Shown here piece by piece: positions 8,823-20,164 of a stretch of 64,000 nt of DNA (the stretch's first letter is position 1; each line of letters opens with the position of its first letter). Origin of the DNA: Metallosphaera sedula DSM 5348 (GTDB lineage Archaea > Thermoproteota > Thermoprotei_A > Sulfolobales > Sulfolobaceae); contig NC_009440.1 of NCBI RefSeq assembly GCF_000016605.1, forward strand, positions 2,127,518-2,191,517, read 5' to 3'. A program made the translations under genes and the position numbers. The notes under the pieces are model-generated. The model searched no databases. It was not told where the DNA came from and was given only the letters and a program-made list of their open reading frames with translations.

Positions 8823-9146
8823 TTGGGTGGAGCCTCAAAAAAGCCTATTAGTAATATCGAGAAGAGAATAAAGAAGGAAGCTGAAGCTCAGCAGAAGAAG
8901 GAGAAGAAAAAGGTAAGCAAAACAGGGAACGAAGTTATCTCCAAGAACATCACCATAAGCGACGAGATGATAAAGAGAGTACAAGAGGAGATAAAGAAGG
9001 AGAAGATAATTACACCTTACACGTTAGCGACGAAGGCCAACATAACACTTAGCGTGGCAAAGAGGATACTGAAGGATCTGAACGAGCAAGGAACCATAAA
9101 GGAAGCTTTCAGAAATAGAAGAACGGCTATTTACGTAGCTGCATGA
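8823..9146 (+). CDS. rps25e: 30S ribosomal protein S25e
   Basis: A small-subunit protein of the eS25 family: a lysine-rich N-terminus ([29 protein letters not shown]) followed by a winged helix ([50 protein letters not shown]). I place the start at the TTG at 8823, since GGGTGA (8812-8817) is a good ribosome binding site for it and family members begin MGGASKKP; the GTG at 8814 lies inside that site. The protein is then 107 residues. Its 3' end overlaps the convergent nitrilase-like gene by 16 nt. Confidence 0.93.
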   Translation: MGGASKKPISNIEKRIKKEAEAQQKKEKKKVSKTGNEVISKNITISDEMIKRVQEEIKKEKIITPYTLATKANITLSVAKRILKDLNEQGTIKEAFRNRRTAIYVAA

Positions 9147-10006
9147 TCCTTAATTGGTTGAACGTTATTTGCAGTCTTAGCTCTTTTTACACTCTTACAT
9201 AACCCAGTTATAATCGATTCTAGGTCGCCCGCCTTTGACATTAAGTTATCATGGTTCGTGGTTATCATCGTACTTTCCACCAGCACAATGGAGTCCTCCT
9301 CATTGGCCTCCTTATAAATCAGGGAGTCAGGAGTGGTAATAAAAGTAGGTGAATAGCCCACTATATCTCCCTCCTCGTTCTCTATTATCTCCCCATTAAT
9401 TAGATATGACATATCGTTCTCCAATGTCCTTGCTATGGCCAAATGTTTCACAGAGTCTTGCTTTCTTGGATAGGCCTTCATTGTTCCTATAACTGCCTGC
9501 GAACCCCCAAAGTAGAGAAGCCTGTTTATCTCAGGCGACATAAGATCATCCTCTGCTATAAGGCCATACTTCTTGTCGAGGAGTACGTGCATTGGTTCCT
9601 TACCATTAGATATTCCCAACCTGATATCCTTCTCTGATGACGCTACCTTCCTATATTTACCAATTATTTCACCATCAGGAGATATAACAAGTGTTGTCAA
9701 AAATACCTTAGGACCTGCCTGTTCCAATAAAGGACCAGCTATCACATGCACCTGTCCTTCCATAGCCAATTTTATTACGATTTCTGAAGTATTACCTGGT
9801 ATCTTCTCGGCCAAGTTCTTCACAACACTTCTCATCTTCTTCTCGTTATCATATACCTCAAATCCATTGCCCACAGGAAAGAGAGAAGGTAAAACCACAA
9901 GCTTTGCTCCTCTTTCCTTTGCAGTCTTAACCAGCCTTTTCGCTTTCTCTATATTATGCTTCTTTGCCATTTCCTTGAGCTTTAAGTGTGTGAGCGAGAT
10001 CAGCAT
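9131..10006 (-). CDS. Nitrilase-superfamily protein lacking the catalytic Glu and Cys
   Basis: The 291-residue protein has the nitrilase/carbon-nitrogen hydrolase fold: [72 protein letters not shown] and [17 protein letters not shown]. Two of the three catalytic residues are replaced. The Glu of the usual PELF is Ser41 (PSLF), and the nucleophile Cys of the usual GxxxCxD is Glu152 (GLIAEDD). Only the lysine (Lys120) is kept. It is therefore unlikely to hydrolyse amides by the normal mechanism and may be a scaffold or binding protein. It sits 7 nt after reverse gyrase on the same strand. Confidence 0.82.
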   Translation of the reverse strand: MLISLTHLKLKEMAKKHNIEKAKRLVKTAKERGAKLVVLPSLFPVGNGFEVYDNEKKMRSVVKNLAEKIPGNTSEIVIKLAMEGQVHVIAGPLLEQAGPKVFLTTLVISPDGEIIGKYRKVASSEKDIRLGISNGKEPMHVLLDKKYGLIAEDDLMSPEINRLLYFGGSQAVIGTMKAYPRKQDSVKHLAIARTLENDMSYLINGEIIENEEGDIVGYSPTFITTPDSLIYKEANEEDSIVLVESTMITTNHDNLMSKAGDLESIITGLCKSVKRAKTANNVQPIKDHAAT

Positions 10007-10013
10007 AATTATT

Positions 10014-13000
10014 TCACCTTATGTCCTGTATTTCGTTGTACAATTGCTTTAATACTTGCCTATAATCCTCCTTCCCTTCCTCAATGAGATCCATTCTTTC
10101 AAGGAGTGATCTTGTTCTGTCCTCTGAGACGAAATTAGAATACCTAGAGTTCAGGAATTCATAAACGTGCTGACCTAACTTAGAGGGTATCAGTCTCTTC
10201 ACCTTCATGGTCTCAAAGACGTAACCTCTTTTTAGGAGAGTAGAGATAATAAATGCGTAAGTGCTGGGTCTCCCAATTTTTCTTTGCTTCATCAAGGATA
10301 CTAATTCACCCTGAGTATAAAGTGCATGATCGCTTTTCTGGAAGGAGCTCGTTATAACTGCGTCAATTTCTGCTGGAAGTTTATCCTTAATTTGTGTAAG
10401 GAGAGTTTCCCCAATAGATCTGAAAGGAATGTAGAGGATCTCGGAAGGAATTGGAACATCCTTGGAAAGTCTGACATTGGTCACAATTTCAAGGGTATCA
10501 CTCTCTAATTTCAAAGTCTCATCACCCTTTTTAGCGGATATCTGCAATATTTCCTTCTCTACGACTAGTGGAACAAGTTGGCTTGATAGGAATCTCCTGA
10601 ATATCATGTCATATAATCTGTAATGGTTATAAGTAAGGCGTTTCGATGGCTCTATTTCACCTTGCTCTACCATGGCCCTCAACTGTTCCCCGTTTAAAGG
10701 TCTTGTCGGTCTTATCGCCTCATGTGCTCCCCCCTCTCCCCAACTCCTGGGTACAAATATCTCCCTATACCTTTCACCCAAGAGATCCTTGAGATAGGAC
10801 TCAGCAATACCTATACCTACATTGGATATCCTAGTGCTGTCTGTTCTATGATATGTTATGAGACCGTTCTCGAAGAGATCTTGGGCTATACGCATGGCCT
10901 CTTGGGCAGAAATGAAGAAGAACCCAGAAGCGTCAGATAAATAGGTATCAGTAGTATAGGCCGGAAATGGACCTAGAGTATCCTGTTTTCTCTCAGCTGA
11001 TTGGATTACTATCTTTATTTTGGAATTTTTCCTTATACCCTGTTGCTTAGGTATGAGAATGTTAAGGTTACCAGCCTTTGCCACATACATTGTCCTCTTT
11101 GTTCTGAGATACTCCTCATACCTGGAAATGACCCAACCTAAAACGGGTGTTTGAACCCTGCCTGCGCTGAGGTTCCTATTCTCAGTATCACAGTCCTTAT
11201 TACCCAACGTCTTGGTACAATACTCTTTCCAAAATTCCTCTTTGAGTTTATTTGACAATTTGAAACCTATCCACCTGTCTTCTATTCTCCTGACCAACTG
11301 GGAACGTAACATGTTGATAGAGAAAGTTCTGGGCGAGTTCAACGCCTCAGTTATGGCCCTTCTGGTCACCTCATGAAACTCGGCCCTAAATATATTCGAG
11401 TTGAAGGGCTTAAGGTTAAGGTATAGATCCCATGCAATCTTCTCTCCTTCCACATCTGGATCTGTTCCTATGAGAACTTCGTCGGCTTCAAGCACTAGCC
11501 TTCTTAGAACATTTATGGCCGATCTCTTATCTCTCACGTTAGTTGACATACAGATTGGACATTTACCTCCCTCAGCGTATTCGGTGAATTGATGACCATT
11601 TTCACATCGCTTCAATGTGTTATAGAAGGGAATAACATTAACATCCCCGTTACTTTTTACTTCAACTCCGTAGACTCCAAGATCCTTCGTGGTAAGGTCA
11701 TATACATGACCACCGCTTGAAGTTACCATCAATATCTTATCCCCAATTACAGTTTCATATACACGTAATCCATCAAAATCCCTTATACTTGGCCTGGAAA
11801 AGAAATTGGAAATAGTTTTGGCCTTATTCGGAGATTCAACAATTAATAACACGGTCTTAATTTTCTCCATTGGCATGGAAATTGGCTCTATCTTCCTTCT
11901 TCTTATGATCTCTGCCCTCTCCTTATCTATCTGCTTCACTATTTCCTGAAGATCTCTATCTCCAATTTTTTGACTATCTAGGTCCAAGGGATTCCACTTC
12001 ATGTCATCCAGAATAAAGGATAGCTTCTTTTTCAAGAGATCAAAGAGGATCATATCATCCACAAGAAGAACAGATAAGCCTGTAGTTAGGTGTCCCCCAT
12101 AAAGTCTTGATGTTCTCCCGCTGGCTTGTATATAGGTAAGATAATCTGGAATAGAAATATAATCTCCGGAAAATGAAATATCGCCAAACTTGGATATGGC
12201 CTCAACAATCCTTTTGTCCTTCAGATAAGTATTTACTATCTCATATGCCCTTATCATGGTTCTATCCTCTAAAGCTCCGTCCTTAACTGCCTTAGCTAAC
12301 ATGGCTAAAGCCGCAGTTGAGGTCCTCCTTAGTCTATATTTCACGAATCTGAGGATCCTAGTTATCTCAGGGTCCTTAAGAACAACAGAAAGTAGGGTAA
12401 GTATTCTCAACATAGCCAGCGGATGCATTGTCTCTCCAAGTTTGAATCTGAACTTAGGTATCCCAGCGAAGATAGCATATCTAACTCTCCAGGGAATATC
12501 TATTCCCCTGACTAGGAGTCCATAATGGGTAGCTACCCCAATTAATACATCAATTGAGCCCTGTTCGAATTCTTCTAATTTCTTGGTGGTATTGGAAGAA
12601 ACCACAGAAGCCTTGAGGAAATCAATCTTCTGAGATATTTCTCTGGCGAAGTTTAAGCCTTTATCCACTGGGACAAAGACCAGGCCCCCAGGCCCTAATC
12701 TTTTTACCAATTCGACTGTTTGAGACACTATGTCCGTTCCTATGATATATGAATCTATAACGTTCCGGAGATAGATTGTTGCACCGCCGGGCTTGAACCC
12801 CATTAGGGAAGTGAAAACCGGGTTACTTCTTGTAATTGTTGCAGACGAAAATATAGCTACCCTGTCCTTGGCGAATCTTTCTCGAATTTTTCTTATCTCA
12901 TCAAATGATGAAGTATTATCTCTAGATGTCTTCAATAACTCCCTTACCTTTGTTACATTTTCGTCGCTGAAGCCCATCAATTTCAGGATAGTGAGCGAAC

Positions 13001-13676
13001 TCTTGCCCGACTTTAGAACTGCATCAACATCGTCAACAAACAGATACTTATAATTGATCTTGTTTATCTCATCCAGATGCTGAATTACGTAACGTGAGGT
13101 AGAGATAAAAATATCAAAATCCTCCTCGGCCAACGATTTACTCAATTCATCCTTTTTAGATTGGGTTAGTCCACTTACGTAATATACTAATCTAGGAGTG
13201 AAGTCCAGAGACTTTCCCATTTCCTGAATCTTTTGGACCACTTGGGAAACCAAAGTCCTTGTTGGAAAAATCATCAAAGACTTCTCTGACCTTGAGGCGT
13301 AATACAATGACATGACTATGCCAAATGTAGTTTTCCCAAGTCCCGGAGGAGCAATTATGGGAAAGCTCTCACCTCGGAGTGCCCTAATAATCCAAGATCG
13401 CTGAGGGCCCAACGGTTCTGAGCCAATCACGCGTTTGAATAGATCTATTACCTTTCTCTCCTCTTCAAGGATGTTCTTCTCTCTCAATAGTGATTTTATG
13501 GTGCCTGCATTTTGTAGTATTTCAACCAGTTGTTGCAAACTCCCTATATCAATTTCCTCTCCCAAACACCTTTCACATACACTCCCTTTCCCTAGGCGAA
13601 CTGACGTTATGTCAGAACCACAATTGGGGCAAGAGCCCATATACACTACGTCTGGAAGTCGTTCATCAGCATTCAT
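10014..13676 (-). CDS. rgy: Reverse gyrase (TopR1-type by position)
   Basis: Reverse gyrase adds positive supercoils to DNA and marks hyperthermophiles. The 1220-residue single chain has an N-terminal zinc finger (Cys16, 19, 34, 37), a helicase-like half with Walker [10 protein letters not shown] at 111-119, DDVDAV and SSATITRS, then a topoisomerase IA half. That half starts [18 protein letters not shown], with a second zinc finger (CENGHQ ... CPIC), [13 protein letters not shown], and the active tyrosine in [14 protein letters not shown] near residue 940. Sulfolobales usually carry two copies; the neighbour Cdc48 matches, from memory, the topR1 locus of Sulfolobus. The nitrilase-like gene follows 7 nt downstream. 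Confidence 0.97.
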   Translation of the reverse strand: MNADERLPDVVYMGSCPNCGSDITSVRLGKGSVCERCLGEEIDIGSLQQLVEILQNAGTIKSLLREKNILEEERKVIDLFKRVIGSEPLGPQRSWIIRALRGESFPIIAPPGLGKTTFGIVMSLYYASRSEKSLMIFPTRTLVSQVVQKIQEMGKSLDFTPRLVYYVSGLTQSKKDELSKSLAEEDFDIFISTSRYVIQHLDEINKINYKYLFVDDVDAVLKSGKSSLTILKLMGFSDENVTKVRELLKTSRDNTSSFDEIRKIRERFAKDRVAIFSSATITRSNPVFTSLMGFKPGGATIYLRNVIDSYIIGTDIVSQTVELVKRLGPGGLVFVPVDKGLNFAREISQKIDFLKASVVSSNTTKKLEEFEQGSIDVLIGVATHYGLLVRGIDIPWRVRYAIFAGIPKFRFKLGETMHPLAMLRILTLLSVVLKDPEITRILRFVKYRLRRTSTAALAMLAKAVKDGALEDRTMIRAYEIVNTYLKDKRIVEAISKFGDISFSGDYISIPDYLTYIQASGRTSRLYGGHLTTGLSVLLVDDMILFDLLKKKLSFILDDMKWNPLDLDSQKIGDRDLQEIVKQIDKERAEIIRRRKIEPISMPMEKIKTVLLIVESPNKAKTISNFFSRPSIRDFDGLRVYETVIGDKILMVTSSGGHVYDLTTKDLGVYGVEVKSNGDVNVIPFYNTLKRCENGHQFTEYAEGGKCPICMSTNVRDKRSAINVLRRLVLEADEVLIGTDPDVEGEKIAWDLYLNLKPFNSNIFRAEFHEVTRRAITEALNSPRTFSINMLRSQLVRRIEDRWIGFKLSNKLKEEFWKEYCTKTLGNKDCDTENRNLSAGRVQTPVLGWVISRYEEYLRTKRTMYVAKAGNLNILIPKQQGIRKNSKIKIVIQSAERKQDTLGPFPAYTTDTYLSDASGFFFISAQEAMRIAQDLFENGLITYHRTDSTRISNVGIGIAESYLKDLLGERYREIFVPRSWGEGGAHEAIRPTRPLNGEQLRAMVEQGEIEPSKRLTYNHYRLYDMIFRRFLSSQLVPLVVEKEILQISAKKGDETLKLESDTLEIVTNVRLSKDVPIPSEILYIPFRSIGETLLTQIKDKLPAEIDAVITSSFQKSDHALYTQGELVSLMKQRKIGRPSTYAFIISTLLKRGYVFETMKVKRLIPSKLGQHVYEFLNSRYSNFVSEDRTRSLLERMDLIEEGKEDYRQVLKQLYNEIQDIR

Positions 13677-13698
13677 TATCTACCATGTCAAAAAGACT

Positions 13699-13707
13699 TA
13701 TTTAAAT
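13699..13707 (+). promoter_or_regulatory. TATA box of the cdc48 gene
   Basis: TTATTTAAA lies 24-28 nt before the ATG at 13727, the distance expected for a leaderless transcript in Sulfolobales. It supports the ATG at 13727 rather than the ATG at 13706, which lies on the TATA box itself. Confidence 0.6.
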
Positions 13708-13726
13708 GGTTATACTAGATTCAGAT

Positions 13727-15988
13727 ATGTCGTCGAATCTGAGATTGAGAATATTGGAGGCGAGACAGAAGGACGTGGGTCGTAAGATAGCGCGAATGAC
13801 GGAGCATACTATGAGAAGACTAGGAATTGAAACAGGGGACTACATTGAGCTTACAGGGCCTAGTGGCACCGCCCTGTTGCAGGCGATGCCGGCTTATGAT
13901 ATAAGCGACGGTGAAATAAGAGTAGACGGTTACGTTAGAAAGACCATAGGAGTTTCCATTGGAGACGAAGTGACAGTAAAGAAGGCTAAGGTGGATCCAG
14001 CCACAAAAGTTACTCTTGCTCCAACACAGCCTATTCGGTTTGATCAGACATTTGTAGATTATGTAAAGGAATACTTAATGTATAAGCCCCTTATCAAGGG
14101 AGAGACAATCTCAATTCCCATCTACACCGGTACAATAGATCTAGTCGTATCCAACACACAACCCAGCAACTATGTCTTTGTTACTAATAGTACAGAGATT
14201 ACGATAAAGGAGGAACCAGTTAGGGAAGCCCAGGTGTATCCGAGAGTAACATGGGAGGACATTGGAGACCTAGACGAGGTTAAGGAGAAGTTAAGGGAGA
14301 TGATAGAGCTTCCTATGAAACACCCAGAGTTATTTCAACACCTAGGCATAGAACCACCTAAGGGTGTGCTACTTTATGGACCTCCTGGAGTTGGGAAAAC
14401 CTTACTTGCTAGAGCCTTGGCCAACGAGATAGGCGCTTACTTTGTCACTATTAACGGACCGGAAATAATGAGTAAATTCTATGGTGAAAGTGAGCAGAGA
14501 CTTAGGGAGATCTTTGATGACGCCGACAAAAATGCACCTTCAATAATCTTCATCGACGAAATAGACGCCATTGCCCCGAAGAGAGAAGAGGTTACTGGAG
14601 AAGTTGAGAAGAGGGTGGTCTCACAATTACTAACGCTCATGGACGGAATAAAGGGACGCGGGAGAATTGTGGTCATAGGGGCTACAAATAGGCCAGATGC
14701 TGTGGATCAAGCGCTTAGAAGACCTGGTAGATTTGATAGGGAAATAGAGATTAGGCCCCCAGACACTAAGGCTAGAAAGGAAATACTTCAGGTTCACACC
14801 AGGAATATGCCCTTAGCTGATGACGTAAACTTGGACGTAATTGCAGAGATGACCAACGGTTACACGGGAGCGGATATAGCAGCGTTAGCCAAGGAGGCTG
14901 CCATGCATGCCCTGAGGAGATTCATCAACACGGGAGACAGAAAGAAACTACTGGAGCAAGAAAGGCTGTCCCCTGAAGTTCTTAAGGAACTCAAAGTCAC
15001 CATGGACGACTTCATGAATGCCATGAAATTTGTTCAGCCCACCTTACTTAGGGAAGTATATGTGGAAGTACCAAGGGTTAGATGGTCAGAGATTGGTGGG
15101 TTGGAGAACGTAAAACAGCAATTACGAGAAGCAATAGAGTGGCCCATGAGATTTCCAGAGGTTTTCAATAAAGCTGGGATAAGGCCACCCAAGGGTGTAC
15201 TCCTGTTTGGCCCCCCTGGAACTGGAAAAACCATGCTTGCCAAGGCTGTTGCAACGGAGAGTGGTGCAAACTTCATCGCAGTTAGAGGACCAGAGGTTTT
15301 ATCCAAGTGGGTTGGGGAGAGCGAGAAGGCCATTAGGGAGATCTTCAAGAGGGCCAGACAGACTGCACCCACTGTGGTGTTCTTTGACGAGATTGATTCA
15401 ATAGCACCCATGAGAGGAATGGGACATGATAGCGGTGTTACCGAGAGAATGGTTAATCAATTGCTCTCTGAAATGGATGGAATAGTGCCCCTGAGTAAGG
15501 TAGTGGTGATTGCGGCAACCAATAGACCCGATATAATAGATCCTGCATTGCTTAGACCTGGAAGATTTGATAGGCTAATTTACGTTCCTCCACCAGACAA
15601 GCAGGCTAGATTAGAGATCCTGAAGGTACACACTAAATCCGTGCCCCTTAGTCCAGATGTTAATCTCGAGGCCCTAGCTGAGAAAACCGAGGGCTACACT
15701 GGGGCTGATCTAGAGGCGCTTGTTAGAGAGGCTACAATGATATCTTTAAGGGAGATTTACTCTAAGTGTAACACCTCCGCGGAGAAGGAATGCAAGAATG
15801 CTAAGGGAGATGGAGCTACCGAGTGCTACAATAGAGTAATTAAATCCTGCATTGATTCCAATGCTCCCAATGTAACCTCAGCTCATTTTGAGGAGGCCAT
15901 GAAAGTTGTGACGCCCAGCTTGACTAAGGCCCAGATTGAGAGATATGAAAGAATGGCTAAGGAACTGAAGAGGAGTGCCCTAGGATGA
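13727..15988 (+). CDS. cdc48: Cdc48/VAT-type AAA+ unfoldase
   Basis: Cdc48 (VAT, p97) is a hexameric ATP-driven unfoldase that feeds substrates to the proteasome. The 753-residue protein has the double-psi N-domain ([26 protein letters not shown]), then two AAA+ modules. D1 has [13 protein letters not shown] near 222, [12 protein letters not shown] and [20 protein letters not shown]2 has [13 protein letters not shown] near 496, [10 protein letters not shown] and [20 protein letters not shown] cysteine-bearing insert (about 680-710, four Cys) follows D2. I start at 13727 because of the TATA spacing. It overlaps apgM by 4 nt. PAN, PAC2, a beta subunit and Urm1 elsewhere in the window belong to the same turnover system. 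Confidence 0.96.
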   Translation: MSSNLRLRILEARQKDVGRKIARMTEHTMRRLGIETGDYIELTGPSGTALLQAMPAYDISDGEIRVDGYVRKTIGVSIGDEVTVKKAKVDPATKVTLAPTQPIRFDQTFVDYVKEYLMYKPLIKGETISIPIYTGTIDLVVSNTQPSNYVFVTNSTEITIKEEPVREAQVYPRVTWEDIGDLDEVKEKLREMIELPMKHPELFQHLGIEPPKGVLLYGPPGVGKTLLARALANEIGAYFVTINGPEIMSKFYGESEQRLREIFDDADKNAPSIIFIDEIDAIAPKREEVTGEVEKRVVSQLLTLMDGIKGRGRIVVIGATNRPDAVDQALRRPGRFDREIEIRPPDTKARKEILQVHTRNMPLADDVNLDVIAEMTNGYTGADIAALAKEAAMHALRRFINTGDRKKLLEQERLSPEVLKELKVTMDDFMNAMKFVQPTLLREVYVEVPRVRWSEIGGLENVKQQLREAIEWPMRFPEVFNKAGIRPPKGVLLFGPPGTGKTMLAKAVATESGANFIAVRGPEVLSKWVGESEKAIREIFKRARQTAPTVVFFDEIDSIAPMRGMGHDSGVTERMVNQLLSEMDGIVPLSKVVVIAATNRPDIIDPALLRPGRFDRLIYVPPPDKQARLEILKVHTKSVPLSPDVNLEALAEKTEGYTGADLEALVREATMISLREIYSKCNTSAEKECKNAKGDGATECYNRVIKSCIDSNAPNVTSAHFEEAMKVVTPSLTKAQIERYERMAKELKRSALG

Positions 15989-17226
15989 AAAAGTATAAGA
16001 TTCTCCTTGTCATAGGTGATGGGCTAGGTGATAGACAAGTAGCGTCACTAAACGGGAGAACACCCCTAGAGAATGCCGACAAACCCACGATTGCATCCCT
16101 TCTTCGATCTTCCTTGGTCGGATTGATGGACCCCATAGGCCCGGGCATAGTGCCTGGTAGTGATACCTCTCATTTGGCTATTTTTGGATTGGATCCAAAA
16201 AAATACTATAAGGGAAGAGGTAGTTTTGAGGCTCTCGGCGCAGGAGCTATTCTAACCGAAGGAGATATCGCCTTCAGAGGGAACTTTGCCACCGTAGATT
16301 CAAACTTAGTAGTTATAGACAGGAGAGCTGGAAGAAAAATTGAAGAAGCAGAGGATCTGGTTAAGGAACTAAATGATAAGATCCAGGAAATTGACGGGGT
16401 CAAGGTTAGATTCTATCATGGGACTGAGCATAGGGTCTCAGTGGTGTTATCAGGGGATAACCTAAGCGACAAGGTATCAGACACCGATCCTCATGAGGTA
16501 GGTAAGCGGATATTAAATAGTGAACCTACCGACGATGCCCTGAGTTCAAAAAGGACTGCAAATATAATAAACGCACTCACAAGGAGGATCTACGAAGTTC
16601 TTTCTAATTCACAACTAAACGATAAAAGGGTTAGAGAAGGGTTACCGCCAGCTAATATAGTTCTATTGAGAGGTGCATCCATTCATACTGAACTACCGAA
16701 ACTCAAGGATTATACTGGTCTAAGTGGAGCTGCCGTGTCAGCAACTGCACTAATCAAGGGAGTGTGCAAGTCTCTAGGGATGGAAGTGGTGACACCACCA
16801 GGTGCCACTGGTGGAATAGACACGGACTACATGGCGAAAGCCGAAGCTGCAGCCAAATTACTAGAGGACCATGACCTAGTGTTTCTTCATATCAAAGCCA
16901 CCGATGCTGCCTCTCATGATGGTAAGGTGTCTGAGAAAGTTAAGGCAATAGAAATGATTGATAGATCCATAGGAAGAGTTTTGGATAGATATGGTTCTGA
17001 ACTTGTAGTTCTTTTCACAGGAGATCATGCTACGCCAGTGGAACTGAGGGAACATTCAGGTGACCCTGTACCACTGATGCTCTATGTTCCAACAAACATC
17101 ATCCCGGATAACGTGGGGGACTTCAACGAAAGGCAGGCTAGAAAAGGTTCACTCAAGATCACTGGATTAAATATAATAGATTTGCTTTTGAACTTCTCTA
17201 ACAGGGCTACTAAATACGGAGCATGA
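15985..17226 (+). CDS. apgM: 2,3-bisphosphoglycerate-independent phosphoglycerate mutase, archaeal type
   Basis: ApgM interconverts 3- and 2-phosphoglycerate in glycolysis and gluconeogenesis. The 413-residue alkaline-phosphatase-fold protein starts [15 protein letters not shown] (metal-binding Asp), and contains [35 protein letters not shown] with the phospho-acceptor Ser. It also has the metal motifs [14 protein letters not shown] and [20 protein letters not shown]. It begins within the stop of cdc48 (ATGA overlap), so it is co-translated with the unfoldase. A C/D box sRNA begins at its stop codon. Confidence 0.95.
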   Translation: MKKYKILLVIGDGLGDRQVASLNGRTPLENADKPTIASLLRSSLVGLMDPIGPGIVPGSDTSHLAIFGLDPKKYYKGRGSFEALGAGAILTEGDIAFRGNFATVDSNLVVIDRRAGRKIEEAEDLVKELNDKIQEIDGVKVRFYHGTEHRVSVVLSGDNLSDKVSDTDPHEVGKRILNSEPTDDALSSKRTANIINALTRRIYEVLSNSQLNDKRVREGLPPANIVLLRGASIHTELPKLKDYTGLSGAAVSATALIKGVCKSLGMEVVTPPGATGGIDTDYMAKAEAAAKLLEDHDLVFLHIKATDAASHDGKVSEKVKAIEMIDRSIGRVLDRYGSELVVLFTGDHATPVELREHSGDPVPLMLYVPTNIIPDNVGDFNERQARKGSLKITGLNIIDLLLNFSNRATKYGA

Positions 17227-17278
17227 TTGATGAAGCTCGAAAGGTCGGATAGGTGAAGAACTCGCGCAGGTCTGATTA
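17225..17278 (+). ncRNA. C/D box sRNA (2'-O-methylation guide)
   Basis: The boxes are: C TGATGA (17228-17233), a 12-nt guide (17234-17245), D' CGGA (17246-17249), a 4-nt spacer, C' TGAAGA (17254-17259), a second 12-nt guide (17260-17271), and D CTGA (17272-17275). The symmetrical 12/4/12 layout fits the L7Ae-Nop5-fibrillarin particles of Sulfolobus. It starts directly on the apgM stop codon and ends on the convergent dephospho-CoA kinase gene. Targets should be rRNA or tRNA segments complementary to each guide, methylated opposite the fifth base upstream of box D or D'. Confidence 0.75.
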
Positions 17279-17797
17279 GCAGAGCTCTGCCGTGAACTTG
17301 GAAAAGATGTCCATTACCCTCCATCTTGAGCCTTCCCAATTTTCTAGACAAACCGCCCCAGCATTTGGTTGCCCATAAACAACTAGGTCTCCATTTTTTC
17401 CATATAATATGATGGGTATTACCATCATGTCATCCTCGCCGTTAACGAAGAGGGATCTAGGCTCTCTCCCATACATTATCTCCTTTATCTTGGACATGGC
17501 GCTAAATCTAAGAATCCCCGCTTCATTGGTAATTACCTCGCTTGATCTCTCTCCGGAAATTGATACGTTTCTCCTCGTCTTTCCATCTACAACTGAAAGG
17601 AAAGGTCTTATCCCTGATCTAGTCACTAGGCTTGTTACAACATCTCCCACTGTAATTATCCTTTCGAATTGACCTAGATAGGATAGTAACTTCGCGTTAT
17701 TTGAGAAAAGAATACCATAAGGTCTGGATAGTTCTGCCCTAACGGTTCTAGGAGGTCTGAAACACAGATCTACTTTACGTTTATAGCGTACCTCCAA
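17276..17797 (-). CDS. GTP-dependent dephospho-CoA kinase (DUF359 family)
   Basis: This archaeal family performs the last step of coenzyme A synthesis with GTP instead of ATP. The 173-residue protein shows the family motifs RPYGILFSNNAKLL, ITVGDVVTSLVTRSGIRPFLSVVDGKTRR, and the C-terminal VNGEDDMMVIPIILYGKNGDLVVYGQPNAGAV. It starts with TTG at 17797 and overlaps the spt4 stop by 28 nt. Adjacency to spt4 and rpoE1 is a conserved archaeal arrangement as I recall. Its 3' end touches the C/D sRNA encoded on the other strand. Confidence 0.85.
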   Translation of the reverse strand: MEVRYKRKVDLCFRPPRTVRAELSRPYGILFSNNAKLLSYLGQFERIITVGDVVTSLVTRSGIRPFLSVVDGKTRRNVSISGERSSEVITNEAGILRFSAMSKIKEIMYGREPRSLFVNGEDDMMVIPIILYGKNGDLVVYGQPNAGAVCLENWEGSRWRVMDIFSKFTAELC

Positions 17798-17967
17798 GGT
17801 TTAGACTCACCTATTGTCTCTGCAAGCTCCGATTTCTCGCTCAGGAGTATAACCATGCCCTCCCACTCATCACTAAACGTTGTGCCGTTGCATATGGGAC
17901 ATTGCTGGACCTCTTTGCTAACCAATGCCTTGCACGACCTACAAGCCTTGAGGGTCTTGGCCGACAT
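17770..17967 (-). CDS. spt4: Transcription elongation factor Spt4 (RpoE'')
   Basis: Spt4 binds Spt5 and together they keep RNA polymerase processive. The 65-residue protein is a zinc ribbon, CRSCKALV ... CPICNGTTF, followed by the conserved EWEGMVILL and a short tail ending WRYAINVK. It starts 1 nt after the RpoE1 stop on the same strand, and its 3' end overlaps the dephospho-CoA kinase gene. Length and motif order are standard for archaeal Spt4. Confidence 0.95.
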   Translation of the reverse strand: MSAKTLKACRSCKALVSKEVQQCPICNGTTFSDEWEGMVILLSEKSELAETIGESKPWRYAINVK

Positions 17968-17968
17968 C

Positions 17969-18499
17969 TCAGTTCCTCCTCTCCACCTTTCCTAGACCCA
18001 TCTGTCTCATGGTCAATCCAATCCTTGGTAGCCTATTGCTAGCAGTGGAGGAAATGGTCATTATTCTAGCCCTAACCATATCCCCCTTTTGAAAAGTCTT
18101 TTTTGATTTCTCCCCAATTAAAATTCCCCTAACAGAATCAAATTTGTAATTATCATCCCCGATTTGAGATACATGCACGAGACCGTCCATGGGACCCATG
18201 TTTACATATATCCCGTAATTATCTACTTGAGTAATGTCGCCCTCTATAACTTCCTGAATCATGGGCGAGAAAGTCAGGAGCTCAAATTCCACCTCATGAT
18301 AAGTTGCCCCGTCACCGAATATAATCATCCCCTCTTCATTTACGTCAGCCCTAATAACAGACAGAACTAGACCTAAATCTTTAAATAACCTTTCCTTATA
18401 TTCATTATTAAGTATCTCAATGGCTGTTTTGTTTAAGGGTTCGCCAAAGAGTTCGGGTGGTATTCTAACAACTCCTCTGGCCTTTACAACTTTAAACAT
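17969..18499 (-). CDS. rpoE1: DNA-directed RNA polymerase subunit Rpo7 (E')
   Basis: Rpo7 forms the stalk of archaeal RNA polymerase with Rpo4 and contacts emerging RNA. The 176-residue protein has the N-terminal RNP-like domain ([26 protein letters not shown]) and an S1/OB domain ([34 protein letters not shown], then [10 protein letters not shown] and [15 protein letters not shown]). It is flanked by the PIN-domain gene upstream (12 nt) and spt4 downstream (1 nt), a conserved operon. Confidence 0.96.
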   Translation of the reverse strand: MFKVVKARGVVRIPPELFGEPLNKTAIEILNNEYKERLFKDLGLVLSVIRADVNEEGMIIFGDGATYHEVEFELLTFSPMIQEVIEGDITQVDNYGIYVNMGPMDGLVHVSQIGDDNYKFDSVRGILIGEKSKKTFQKGDMVRARIMTISSTASNRLPRIGLTMRQMGLGKVERRN

Positions 18500-18511
18500 A
18501 AAGAATCGGGG

Positions 18512-18949
18512 CTAAATAGTGCGAAAGGATTTTATAATTTTACCCTGTCTTCCCATGAAAATTATTTCAACGTTATGCTCTAAAGCCTTCCTTCTTAGCT
18601 CCTCATCGTTGGTAAAAAGGATTAACCCTAGATCTCTCGCTGTGGCAATGAGAGCCTCGTCCGTTGGGAGATTAGAGTGAATATCCACTAATTTCCACCA
18701 ACTCCTATAGACCTCTAGATACTGCCTTGCTAATGATATCCTTGATTCCATCTTCGTGGAATTTTTATATTTCCTACTTAGTATATCTAGCTCCTGTAAG
18801 ACAAGTTTATGAATATAGAATATGGGTTTATATTCAAAATACTCTATTATCCTGTTAAACGGATCCACTTTATCATATACATACATGAGAATGTTAGTGT
18901 CGACCAAAATTCCTACAGAACCACCTGTCCCCATCCTACCAATCTCCAT
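18512..18949 (-). CDS. PIN-domain nuclease-like protein (Fcf1/VapC9-like)
   Basis: A PIN domain has a metal-dependent RNase fold. The residues are visible: VDTNILMY (first Asp), LVLQELDIL (Glu), [14 protein letters not shown] (Asp pair region), and [12 protein letters not shown] (last Asp). It sits between aif2g and rpoE1 in a conserved housekeeping operon, so a role in rRNA or general RNA processing is more likely than a toxin role, and no antitoxin gene is next to it. The start is uncertain: ATG at 18949 (given) or ATG at 18934. Either overlaps the end of the aIF2gamma gene. Confidence 0.85.
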   Translation of the reverse strand: MEIGRMGTGGSVGILVDTNILMYVYDKVDPFNRIIEYFEYKPIFYIHKLVLQELDILSRKYKNSTKMESRISLARQYLEVYRSWWKLVDIHSNLPTDEALIATARDLGLILFTNDEELRRKALEHNVEIIFMGRQGKIIKSFRTI

Positions 18950-20160
18950 CTTCCACCAATTTGCCTGCTAATTACTAGCCTAGCCTTCTTATCCCATATT
19001 GCAAGAGGTCTCTTGAGCTCCATCTCTATCTCGTCTGATTTTGCTCTAGTGACAACACCTAGACTAGTAGCAGAGCCTAAAGTGATGAGAAGCGTCTCCT
19101 TCGGTCTGATAGGATCCACCTTGGTCATTTCCTTACTTCCAACCACTCTCTCCAGAAGGTTATAGGTAGTGGTAATTTTCCAGAGAACTGGAATGTCCAC
19201 GTTAGCCCCGGTCACGATGCTACCTATGAGACTATCAGCCTTAGTTATCGAAGGGTCCAGATAGGTACCCATGGCCACTAGTCCTCCAGGTCTTGCCTCT
19301 TGAAACTCCAAGTCCCCGAAACGCAAAGATGAAACGCGGGTATAGAGGGGCTTATACGTGATTTTTCCCTTCTCTTCTAACCTAATTCCTGGAAGGACCT
19401 TAATCTCCTGGTCTACCTTAAACATTCCCTGTATTATACTCCCTCCCACTACGCCTCCCTTCAACTCAGTGGATGGAGTACCAGGCTTATTCACGTCAAA
19501 GCTCCTTATGACTAACATGATGGGGTCCAGACTCATATCTCTTTTAGGTGTGGGAATCCTTCTTTCCAGCGCCTCTATCAGAGCGTCAATATTTATTTTA
19601 TGAAGTGCACTAACTGGTATTATCTCTGCCTCACTGGCCCACGTATCTTTTATGAACTCTTTTATCTGGTTAAATTGGGCTAGGGCTGCATCCTTAGATA
19701 CCACATCTACCTTATTTTGCACAATTATCAGCTTATTTATTCCAGCTATTCCCAAGGCCACAAAATGCTCCCTAGTTTGAGGCTGAGGAAATGGCTCATT
19801 GGCTGCCACAACTAGGATAGCACCATCAAGTATGGCAGTTCCTGAGAGCATAGTCGCCATTAATACCTCATGCCCTGGAGCATCAACAAACGAAACTCTT
19901 CTCAAGAATTCAGGTTCCTCGTCGCTTCCGCAGGAATTACACGATGGCTCATTTACGTACCCATCGGGCTTTCTACAGGATTTGCATAGACCAAAGGATG
20001 CCTCAGCATATCCTAGCCTAATGGTCATACCTCTCTTTAGTTCTTCGGAATGTTTAGATGTCCAAACTCCAGTGAGAGCTTGAACTAGAGTAGTTTTACC
20101 ATGATCCACGTGTCCAACAACGCCTATGTTGACTTCTGGCTGTACAACTGGCCAGGGCAA
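18913..20160 (-). CDS. eif2g: Translation initiation factor aIF2 subunit gamma
   Basis: aIF2gamma is the GTPase subunit that carries initiator Met-tRNA to the ribosome. In Sulfolobus it also protects mRNA 5' ends. The 415-residue protein has the G1 motif [15 protein letters not shown], switch 1 with [12 protein letters not shown], a zinc knuckle ([19 protein letters not shown]), the [14 protein letters not shown]3 segment and QNKVDVV (G4), then two beta-barrel domains. The start is TTG at 20160 after an AAGGTGA ribosome binding site. S6e is 4 nt upstream and the PIN gene overlaps downstream. Confidence 0.97.
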   Translation of the reverse strand: MPWPVVQPEVNIGVVGHVDHGKTTLVQALTGVWTSKHSEELKRGMTIRLGYAEASFGLCKSCRKPDGYVNEPSCNSCGSDEEPEFLRRVSFVDAPGHEVLMATMLSGTAILDGAILVVAANEPFPQPQTREHFVALGIAGINKLIIVQNKVDVVSKDAALAQFNQIKEFIKDTWASEAEIIPVSALHKINIDALIEALERRIPTPKRDMSLDPIMLVIRSFDVNKPGTPSTELKGGVVGGSIIQGMFKVDQEIKVLPGIRLEEKGKITYKPLYTRVSSLRFGDLEFQEARPGGLVAMGTYLDPSITKADSLIGSIVTGANVDIPVLWKITTTYNLLERVVGSKEMTKVDPIRPKETLLITLGSATSLGVVTRAKSDEIEMELKRPLAIWDKKARLVISRQIGGRWRLVGWGQVVL

Positions 20161-20164
20161 AAAA

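Noticed and set aside
18512..18949. The PIN-domain protein as a VapC toxin.
   Set aside because: No antitoxin gene lies next to it and it is embedded in the conserved aIF2gamma-RpoE operon, which suggests RNA processing.
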